A program made the translations under genes and the position numbers. The notes under the pieces are model-generated. The model ran no database searches, was not told where the DNA came from, and was given only the letters and a program-made list of their open reading frames with translations. DNA of 12,587 bases from an uncultured Clostridia bacterium (GTDB lineage Bacteria; Bacillota; Clostridia; Oscillospirales; Acutalibacteraceae), in NCBI GenBank assembly GCA_946006915.1, contig CAMFZK010000015.1, forward strand, positions 1 through 12,587. The letters are read 5' to 3'. Shown piece by piece: positions 6,247 to 12,587 of this stretch (position 1 is its first letter; every line of letters starts with the position of its first letter).

Positions 6247-7034
6247 ATTTCTGTTTCTCCTTCATATATGAACTCGGCAGGGCCGGTCATTTCTACGGTA
6301 TTATCAGGTGATATTTCAATTTTTAATGTACCGCCGTCAAGCAAAACCGAAACGGTTTCACCGTAATTGCTTTTCTTTGCGGAAATTGCCGCCGAAACCA
6401 CCGCACAAGCACCCGTTCCGCAAGCTAATGTCACACCGCTTCCCCGCTCCCATACACGCATACGAAGTCTATCGGGACTTATAACTTCTACAAATTCCAC
6501 ATTAACACCGTCTTTAAATTCTTTATGGTGTTCAATTTTAGGACCTAATGTATAAAGCGGTGCTTTTTCTATATCCTCCACAAAAATTACTGCATGGGGG
6601 TTACCTACCGACACCGGGATAACCGACACGTTTTCACCGTCTATTTCGAGTATCTTTTCTTCCTTTGCTTCGGCTTTACCCATATTTACCGTAACGGTTT
6701 TAACCTTTCCGTTTACAATTTGAAGTTTCAAATATTTAATACCCGAAAGGGTTTCAATGCTTAAAAACTTTTTGTCGGTATAACCTTTGTCATAAACATA
6801 TTTTCCGACACATCTAATACCGTTTCCGCACATTTTGGCTTCGCTTCCGTCGGCATTAAATATACGCATTTTAAAATCGGCAACATCGGATTTGGAAATA
6901 TATATCATTCCGTCCGAACCCGCACCGAAATGCCGTTCGGACAGTTTTTGCGACAGTTCGGCAATATTTTTCGGAACTTCGCCGTAAACATACAAATAGT
7001 CGTTACCTATTCCGTGCATTTTTGTGAACTTCAT
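6240..7034 (-). CDS. dapF: Diaminopimelate epimerase
   Basis: Cofactor-independent racemase that interconverts LL- and meso-diaminopimelate for cell-wall crosslinks and lysine. The chosen start (ATG at 7032-7034) gives 264 residues beginning MKFTKMHGIGNDY, the standard DapF N-terminus. Catalytic cysteines are Cys69 in MCGNGIRCVGKY and Cys205 in TLACGTGACA; also visible are FNADGSEAKMCG (59-70), VSVGNPHAV (141-149) and WERGSG (195-200). AAAGGTG just upstream is the ribosome binding site. An in-frame TTG at 7073 would add 13 residues with no family counterpart and is rejected. The start lies inside carB, overlapping it by 32 nt in another frame, and the end overlaps dapL by 7 nt, so carB-dapF-dapL are likely translationally coupled. 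Confidence 0.95.
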   Translation of the reverse strand: MKFTKMHGIGNDYLYVYGEVPKNIAELSQKLSERHFGAGSDGMIYISKSDVADFKMRIFNADGSEAKMCGNGIRCVGKYVYDKGYTDKKFLSIETLSGIKYLKLQIVNGKVKTVTVNMGKAEAKEEKILEIDGENVSVIPVSVGNPHAVIFVEDIEKAPLYTLGPKIEHHKEFKDGVNVEFVEVISPDRLRMRVWERGSGVTLACGTGACAVVSAAISAKKSNYGETVSVLLDGGTLKIEISPDNTVEMTGPAEFIYEGETEIC

Positions 7035-10000
7035 TTTTATCACCTTTGTTTGCATCAATAGTGGAAATACCAAGCGTCACTTCTTCTAACACGTTAAGTA
7101 ACATTCTTACCGTGTCAAGCGAAGTCAGCATTGTAATATTGTTTTGTGCCGCACATTGACGGATTGCTATACCGTCCCCAAAATGCTTGCCGGACAGTAT
7201 GGCACGGGTGTTAATAACGTAACTTACATAACCCGCGCGTATGGAATCAAGCACTTCGGTACTGCCCTCGCTGGGTTTAGCGAGAATACGGGTTTTAATT
7301 CCTTTATTTCTTAAAAACTTTCCGGTTTCGGTTGTGGCTTCAATATTAAAGCCCATATTGTAAAAACGCTCTACTAACGGCAAAGTTTCCTCCTTGTCTT
7401 CGTCTGCAACGCTTACAACTACCGTTCCGTAATTGCGAAGTTTAAGACCGGACGCTACCATTGCCTTATATGCCGCACGGTGAAGTTTTTTATCGTAACC
7501 AATCGCTTCACCCGTCGACTTCATTTCGGGCGACAGATAAGCATCCATACCTAAAAGTTTTGAAAAAGAAAATGCAGGTGCTTTTACGTAATAACGCTCT
7601 TTTTCTTTAGGATATATTTCAAAAATTCCCTGTTCCTGCAAAGAAAGTCCCAACATACAAAGTGTTGCAATATCCGCAAGACTGTAACCCGTGGCTTTTG
7701 AAAGGAAAGGAACGGTTCTTGAAGAACGTGGGTTTACTTCAATGATATAAACATTGTCACTTTCGTCTACAATAAATTGAATATTAAATAGCCCTATAAT
7801 TCCAATACCTATTCCCAATTTTTGGGCATATTCCAAAATTGTGTCTTTTACGTTTTCCGATAAACTGTAAGACGGGTAAACGCTTATAGAGTCCCCCGAA
7901 TGGACGCCTGTACGCTCTACAAGTTCCATAATACCGGGGACAAAAACGTGCTTACCGTCACAAACGGCATCAATCTCTACCTCTTTACCCTTAATGTATT
8001 TATCCACTAAAACGGGTTTATCCGCATCTATTTCAACTGCAGTTTTAAGGTAGTTGCAAAGGTCTTCTTCCTTGGCAACAATTTGCATTGCTCTGCCGCC
8101 CAAAACAAAGGACGGACGTACCAAAACGGGATAACCTATTTCCTTTGCGGCTTTAATTCCCTCTTCAATGCTTGTAACCGCTCTGCCTTTTGGCTGCGGA
8201 ATACCAAGGGAGATTAAAAGTTTTTCAAAACTGTCACGGTTTTCGGCACGTTCTATTGCATCACAGTCTGTACCGATAATTTTTACGCCCCGTTCACGCA
8301 GCGGTTCTGCCAAATTTATTGCGGTTTGACCGCCTAAAGTTGCTATAACACCGTCAGGTTTTTCAAGCAGAATAATGTTCATAACATCTTCGGTACAAAG
8401 GGGTTCAAAATACAGTTTGTCAGAACAGGTATAATCGGTTGAAACGGTTTCGGGGTTGTTGTTTATTATAATCGCTTCATACCCGGCACTTTTTATGGTT
8501 TGCACGGCGTGAACGGTAGAATAGTCAAACTCCACACCCTGACCTATTCTGATAGGACCTGAACCCAAAACAATTACCTTTTTCTTACCCGATACAACAG
8601 ATTCGTTTTCTTCTTCGTAAGTAGAGTAAAAATACGGAATATAACTTTCAAATTCCGAAGCGCAGGTATCAATCATTTTGTAAATCGGCAAAATGTTATG
8701 CTGTTTTCGCAAATTAAAAATTTCGGTTTCGGTCTTGTTCCAAAACTGTGCTATAACTTTATCCGAAAAGCCGGTTTTTTTGGCTTGTTTTAAAACGCTA
8801 ATATTACCGATATTTTGTTTTAATTCATTTTCTTGTTCTATTATATCTTTTAATTTATCAATAAAGAATTTATCTATTGCGGTTAAATTAACAATAGTTT
8901 CGGTATTAACACCCTGCCTTAAAAGTTCGGCAATGGCGTAAATACGGTCGTCTGTTCCGATTTTGATATATTCTAAAAGTTCGTTTTGAGGTTTACCGTC
9001 AAACTTTTTATGGTGAAGGTGGCAAAGACCTATTTCAAGCGAACGAACGGCTTTTAACAAACTTTCTTCAAAGGTTCTTCCAACGCTCATAACCTCGCCC
9101 GTGGCTTTCATTTGGGTGGATAAAGCGTTGCTTGCATCGGCAAATTTATCAAACGGGAAACGTGGCATTTTGGTTACCACATAATCGAGTGCGGGTTCAA
9201 AAGAGGCAGGTGTGTTGGCAATCTTTATTTCGTCCAAAGTCATACCTACACCTATTTTTGCGGAAACACGTGCAATAGGATAACCGCTGGCTTTAGAAGC
9301 AAGTGCCGAAGAACGTGAAACACGGGGATTAACCTCTATTAAATAATACTGAAAAGATTTGGGGTCAAGTGCAAACTGAACATTGCATCCGCCCTCTATT
9401 TTAAGTGCACGGATTATTTTCAGCGCACTGTCACGCAGCATTTGATATTCTTTATTGGTAAGTGTTTGGGAAGGGCAAACAACAATAGAATCCCCCGTGT
9501 GAATACCAACGGGGTCAAGGTTTTCCATATTACAAATTGTAATTGCGGTGTCGTTACTGTCCCTTATTACTTCATACTCAATTTCCTTATATCCCTTAAT
9601 GCTTTTTTCAATAAGCACCTGACTTACAGGCGAAAGCGAAAGAGCGTTTTTCATAAGGGGTAAAAATTCCTCTTTCGTTTCGGCAAAGCCGCCGCCTGTG
9701 CCGCCCAAAGTAAATGCAGGTCGAAGTACAACAGGGTAGCCGATTTTTTCAACTACTTTAAGTCCTTCCTCTACCGTACCTGCAATATCCGAAGGGAGAA
9801 CGGGTTCGTTTAATTCTTCGCAAAGTGCCTTAAAGAGTTCACGGTCTTCGGCACGTTCGATAGAAGCACTTTTAGTGCCTAAAAGTTCTACTTGACATTC
9901 GGATAAAATACCTTTTTTTTCAAGTTGCATTGCAAGATTAAGTCCGGTTTGACCGCCTATACCGGGTAAGATTGCATCGGGACGTTCAAAACGGATGATT

Positions 10001-10227
10001 TTTGCAATATATTCCAATGTAAGGGGTTCCATATATACCTTGTCCGCAATGGAAGTATCGGTCATAATGGTAGCGGGGTTAGAGTTGCAAAGCACAACCT
10101 CGTACCCCTCCTCTTTTAGCGCTAAACACGCCTGTGTTCCCGCATAGTCAAACTCTGCCGCCTGACCGATAACAATAGGACCGGAGCCAATAACAAGTAC
10201 TTTTTTTATATCGGTTCTTTTAGCCAT
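7003..10227 (-). CDS. carB: Carbamoyl phosphate synthase large subunit
   Basis: Uses ammonia channelled from CarA, bicarbonate and two ATP to make carbamoyl phosphate for pyrimidines and arginine. The 1074-residue length is normal. The internal duplication is clear: half 1 has VIGSGPIVIGQAAEFDYAG (12-30), LRPAFTLGGTGGG (168-180) and IEVNPRVSRSSALASKATG-like wording (297-315, here with SKASG). Half 2 has VLGSGPIRIGQGVEFDYS (553-570), VRPSFVLGGRAM (703-714) and IEVNPRSSRTVPFLSKATG (829-847). These are the two ATP-grasp units, joined by the oligomerisation region (about 405-545). A C-terminal MGS-like allosteric domain starts near 932 (YGTVVVSV) and includes TTETGKFLRNKG (965-976) and TSLDTVR (1035-1041). 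The ATG overlaps carA by 8 nt (ATGGCTAA), and the GGAGG site sits in carA's last codons, so the two subunits are coupled. The last 32 nt overlap dapF. Confidence 0.97.
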   Translation of the reverse strand: MAKRTDIKKVLVIGSGPIVIGQAAEFDYAGTQACLALKEEGYEVVLCNSNPATIMTDTSIADKVYMEPLTLEYIAKIIRFERPDAILPGIGGQTGLNLAMQLEKKGILSECQVELLGTKSASIERAEDRELFKALCEELNEPVLPSDIAGTVEEGLKVVEKIGYPVVLRPAFTLGGTGGGFAETKEEFLPLMKNALSLSPVSQVLIEKSIKGYKEIEYEVIRDSNDTAITICNMENLDPVGIHTGDSIVVCPSQTLTNKEYQMLRDSALKIIRALKIEGGCNVQFALDPKSFQYYLIEVNPRVSRSSALASKASGYPIARVSAKIGVGMTLDEIKIANTPASFEPALDYVVTKMPRFPFDKFADASNALSTQMKATGEVMSVGRTFEESLLKAVRSLEIGLCHLHHKKFDGKPQNELLEYIKIGTDDRIYAIAELLRQGVNTETIVNLTAIDKFFIDKLKDIIEQENELKQNIGNISVLKQAKKTGFSDKVIAQFWNKTETEIFNLRKQHNILPIYKMIDTCASEFESYIPYFYSTYEEENESVVSGKKKVIVLGSGPIRIGQGVEFDYSTVHAVQTIKSAGYEAIIINNNPETVSTDYTCSDKLYFEPLCTEDVMNIILLEKPDGVIATLGGQTAINLAEPLRERGVKIIGTDCDAIERAENRDSFEKLLISLGIPQPKGRAVTSIEEGIKAAKEIGYPVLVRPSFVLGGRAMQIVAKEEDLCNYLKTAVEIDADKPVLVDKYIKGKEVEIDAVCDGKHVFVPGIMELVERTGVHSGDSISVYPSYSLSENVKDTILEYAQKLGIGIGIIGLFNIQFIVDESDNVYIIEVNPRSSRTVPFLSKATGYSLADIATLCMLGLSLQEQGIFEIYPKEKERYYVKAPAFSFSKLLGMDAYLSPEMKSTGEAIGYDKKLHRAAYKAMVASGLKLRNYGTVVVSVADEDKEETLPLVERFYNMGFNIEATTETGKFLRNKGIKTRILAKPSEGSTEVLDSIRAGYVSYVINTRAILSGKHFGDGIAIRQCAAQNNITMLTSLDTVRMLLNVLEEVTLGISTIDANKGDKNEVHKNARNR

Positions 10228-11314
10228 TGTTTTGTTCCTCCATTAGTTTTATAAATCGGTCAAAAAGGTATGCGCTGTCCTGCGGGCCGGGTGCGCTTTC
10301 GGGGTGGTACTGTACGCTTATCACTTTATCTTGATCGCATTTCAGTCCCTCTACAGTATTATCAAGCAGGTTTATGTGGGTAACGGTAAGCGGTGTTGCC
10401 TGTAAACTTTCCCTGTCTACCGCATAGGAATGGTTTTGCGAGGTAATTTCAATTTTTCCTGTTTCCAAATTCCGAACGGGGTGGTTGCCGCCACGGTGTC
10501 CGAATTTTAATTTATAAGTCTTTGCGCCGTAAGCCAAAGATATTATTTGATGTCCGAGGCAAATACCGAAAATGGGATATTTGCCTATAAGTTGTTTTAC
10601 GGTTTTAATAGTTTCGGGCACATCTGTAGGGTTGCCCGGTCCGTTAGAGATAAACACCCCGTCGGGAGAAAGTTTATTTATCGTTTCCGCCGAAGTATCA
10701 AACGGCAGAACGGTAACTTTACAACCGCAAGCGTTAAGCGAACGGACAATGTTCATTTTCATACCGCAGTCGATTGCCGCTACGTGGTATTTTGGATTTT
10801 CGGTATCAAAAACCGTAATTTTTTTACCGGAAACACGCTTTACCGCATCGGTAGGAATGTTAGTATTTTTAAGTATCCTGAGTCCCTTTTCCAAAGGGGT
10901 GTCAATATCGGTTATCAGCACTTTGCGAGAGCCGTAATCACGGATTGACCTGTTTAATTTTCTTGTGTCAATACCGTAAATTCCCGCAACACCGAATTTT
11001 TTCATAATTTCCGACAAGGTGGCTGTGGCTCTGAAATTAGAGGGGTTATCGTTATATTCACGAACAATTAAAGCACCGATAGTGGGTGTATCACGTTCAA
11101 AATCGTCATCTGCCATACCGTAATTACCGATTAGCGGATAGGTCATTACCACCGCTTGGTCGGTGTATGACGGGTCGGACATAATTTCCTGATATCCTAC
11201 CATAGAAGTATTAAACACAATTTCAAGCACCGCCGAATTATCAGCGCCGAAACCGTAACCTAAATACTCTGCTCCGTCCTCTAAAATGATTTTTTTATTA
11301 AATTCCTTTGGCAT
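10220..11314 (-). CDS. carA: Carbamoyl phosphate synthase small (glutaminase) subunit
   Basis: Class I glutamine amidotransferase that releases ammonia from glutamine and passes it to CarB. From the ATG at 11314 it has 364 residues, the usual CarA size, starting MPKEFNKKIILEDGAEY. The N-terminal CPSase domain includes FNTSMVGYQEIMSDPSY (34-50), MTYPLIGNYG (57-66) and GIDTRKLNRSIRDYG (114-128). The glutaminase domain has AIDCGMKMNIVRSL (180-193), SNGPGNPTD (223-231), the nucleophile in GICLGHQ (Cys252), and His337 and Glu339 in QYHPES. A longer reading from a TTG at 11416 would overlap purF by 92 nt and adds sequence foreign to the family. A Shine-Dalgarno-like GAGGCGG overlaps the purF stop, 10 nt before this start. 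There is no attenuator or PyrR-type leader between purF and carA, so carAB must rely on the purF promoter or on one beyond the window. Confidence 0.96.
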   Translation of the reverse strand: MPKEFNKKIILEDGAEYLGYGFGADNSAVLEIVFNTSMVGYQEIMSDPSYTDQAVVMTYPLIGNYGMADDDFERDTPTIGALIVREYNDNPSNFRATATLSEIMKKFGVAGIYGIDTRKLNRSIRDYGSRKVLITDIDTPLEKGLRILKNTNIPTDAVKRVSGKKITVFDTENPKYHVAAIDCGMKMNIVRSLNACGCKVTVLPFDTSAETINKLSPDGVFISNGPGNPTDVPETIKTVKQLIGKYPIFGICLGHQIISLAYGAKTYKLKFGHRGGNHPVRNLETGKIEITSQNHSYAVDRESLQATPLTVTHINLLDNTVEGLKCDQDKVISVQYHPESAPGPQDSAYLFDRFIKLMEEQNNG

Positions 11315-11324
11315 AACCGCCGCC

Positions 11325-12587
11325 TCATTTCTTTTTGTCGGATAATCGCCTTTCAAAGCGGTCCTTTCGTATATCTTTTGGAATTTCTGTGGGATAAACC
11401 CCGTTAAAACAAGCACCGCAAAAACCGCAGCCGTTTGTGAGTTCAGATAATTTTTCTTCAGGGAAATACCCTAAAGAATCAGCACCTATAATATTTTCTA
11501 TTTCGGGAATAGAGTATTTACAGGCAATTAAATGTTCTTCGGAATCAATATCTGTTCCATAGTAGCAAGGATGTAAAAACGGCGGAGAAGATATTCTGAC
11601 GTGAACTTCTTTTGCGCCCGAATCCCTTAAAAGTTTTACAACCCTGCCCATTGTATTACCCCGTACAATAGAATCATCCACCAGAACAACACGTTTATCC
11701 TTTACGGTTTCTTCTACGGCGGCAAGTTTAATTTTAACACCGTCAATACGTGCGCCCTGTCCCGGTGAAATGAAGGTTCTTCCAATATATTTATTTTTAA
11801 TAAGACCTATTCCGTAAGGTATACCCGATTCCCTGCTGAAACCGAGTGCGGCATCTAACCCCGAATCGGGTGCGCCTATTACAATATCGGCATCTACCGG
11901 GTGGGTTTTTGCCAATATTTTTCCCGCCTTTAAGCGGGAAGAATGTACCGAAACACCATCTATCACCGAATCGGGACGGGCAAAATAGATATATTCAAAA
12001 ACACAAAGTTTCTTATCCTTTTTACCGCAATGTTCCCTGCGGGAAACAACGCCGTTTTTACTGAAAACCAAAATCTCGCCCGGCTCTACGTCCCTAATAA
12101 CTTCCGCGCCGACTGCTTTTAAAGCAGCGGTTTCGGAGGCGACAACATACATACCGTCCGCCGTTTTACCATAACACAATGGGCGAAAACCGTACGGGTC
12201 CCTTGCGCAAATTAGTTTTTGGGGCGACATCACAACCAAAGAATATGCACCGTCAATAATATTCATAGCACGGCTTACCGCCTCCTCAATAGAGGGGGAT
12301 TTTAAACGCTCTTTGGTAATAATATAGGCAATGGTTTCGGTATCGCTTGTTGTGTGGAAAATAGCACCGCCGAGTTCAAGTTCGCTTCGCAAAACTGCGG
12401 CGTTACTTAAATTACCGTTGTGTGCCAAAGCCATTCTGCCCTTTTGGTGGTTAACTTCAATAGGTTGGCAGTTGTTGCGGTTAGTACCGCCGGTTGTACC
12501 GTAGCGTGTATGTGCTACCGCCATAGTGCTTTTAGGTAAACGTGATAAAATATCACCCGAAAAAACTTCGCTGACAAGTCCCAAATC
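11325..12587 (-). CDS. purF: Amidophosphoribosyltransferase (glutamine PRPP amidotransferase), N-terminus cut by window edge
   Basis: Commits PRPP to purine synthesis by forming 5-phosphoribosylamine from glutamine and PRPP. The frame is open to the right edge: 420 residues, with residue 1 taken as the Asp codon at 12585-12587. Compared with Bacillus PurF about 55-60 N-terminal residues are missing, including the propeptide and catalytic N-terminal Cys. Visible: HTRYGTTGG (26-34), ALAHNGNLSNA (53-63) and SDTE (81-84) of the N-terminal-nucleophile glutaminase domain, then YIYFARPDS (199-207) and the PRPP site VVLVDDSIVRGNT (300-312). Cysteines matching the Bacillus-type 4Fe-4S ligands are present: LCVFEYIYF (Cys195), HPCYYGTD (Cys341) and GCGFCGAC near 387-393. 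So this is the oxygen-sensitive Fe-S form, fitting an anaerobe. An apparent TTG start at 12584 is only an internal Leu codon. carA follows after 10 nt. Confidence 0.95.
   Translation of the reverse strand, partial: DLGLVSEVFSGDILSRLPKSTMAVAHTRYGTTGGTNRNNCQPIEVNHQKGRMALAHNGNLSNAAVLRSELELGGAIFHTTSDTETIAYIITKERLKSPSIEEAVSRAMNIIDGAYSLVVMSPQKLICARDPYGFRPLCYGKTADGMYVVASETAALKAVGAEVIRDVEPGEILVFSKNGVVSRREHCGKKDKKLCVFEYIYFARPDSVIDGVSVHSSRLKAGKILAKTHPVDADIVIGAPDSGLDAALGFSRESGIPYGIGLIKNKYIGRTFISPGQGARIDGVKIKLAAVEETVKDKRVVLVDDSIVRGNTMGRVVKLLRDSGAKEVHVRISSPPFLHPCYYGTDIDSEEHLIACKYSIPEIENIIGADSLGYFPEEKLSELTNGCGFCGACFNGVYPTEIPKDIRKDRFERRLSDKKK

Noticed and set aside
7035..7073. Longer dapF reading from a TTG at 7071-7073
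   Set aside because: DapF proteins start at the MKFTKMHGIGNDY-like segment, and the ribosome binding site is directly before the ATG at 7034.
10547..10948. Plus-strand ORFs over carA (133 and 121 codons)
   Set aside because: They are antisense shadows of carA with no ribosome binding site and no recognisable protein character; the same holds for the other plus-strand ORFs, including 6-320, 368-661, 1314-1661 and 2541-2927.
11315..11416. Longer carA reading from a TTG at 11414-11416
   Set aside because: It overlaps purF by 92 nt and the added 34 residues have no CarA character; the ATG at 11314 has a Shine-Dalgarno-like site.

Overview
The window reads as an ordinary-looking stretch of chromosome from an AT-rich, low-GC Gram-positive bacterium, most likely an anaerobic Clostridia-type Firmicute. 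The reasons are the AT-rich third codon positions, the AAGG/GGAGG-type Shine-Dalgarno sites, the Bacillus-type PurF with Fe-S cysteines, and the use of LL-diaminopimelate aminotransferase (DapL) for lysine and peptidoglycan precursors. This placement is inferred from protein character only. Every gene I can support lies on the minus strand; I see no plus-strand gene, tRNA, rRNA, CRISPR array, insertion sequence or prophage gene.

In the direction of transcription (right to left) there are two units. Unit 1 (12587 down to 3539) is a tightly packed run: purF (5' end cut by the window edge), carA, carB, dapF, dapL, a nitrilase-superfamily amidase and nadE. Gaps are 4 to 16 nt, or the genes overlap by 7, 8 or 32 nt. 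It mixes the first step of purine synthesis, carbamoyl phosphate synthesis, the last two steps to meso-diaminopimelate, and NAD synthesis. A thread through several of these is amide or ammonia nitrogen: PurF and CarA are glutaminases, the nitrilase homologue probably hydrolyses an amide, and NadE uses ammonia. The unit ends in a probable intrinsic terminator at 3488-3533.

Unit 2 (3474 down to 1) is a sulfur operon: metY (O-acetylhomoserine sulfhydrylase), cysK (cysteine synthase) and a cysteine desulfurase (3' end cut by the window edge, just after the catalytic Cys). Together these assimilate sulfide into homocysteine and cysteine and then mobilise cysteine sulfur, probably for Fe-S clusters or tRNA thiolation. 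A 57-nt gap with a 7-bp hairpin separates cysK from the desulfurase gene.

The most interesting stretch is the 3279-3538 intergenic region. It has a fully consensus promoter (TTGACA, 17-bp spacer, TGT-TATAAT) and a perfect 15-bp palindrome placed over the predicted transcription start. It also holds a leader ORF with its own Shine-Dalgarno site, encoding an unusual Cys-Cys-Cys run (residues 19-21) and overlapping the metY start out of frame. Just after the Cys codons is a 7-nt sequence complementary to the spacer of the metY ribosome binding site. I read this as candidate dual control by cysteine or sulfide status: a repressor at the promoter and cysteine-codon-dependent attenuation of metY translation. 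The sequence elements are directly visible; the mechanism is inference.
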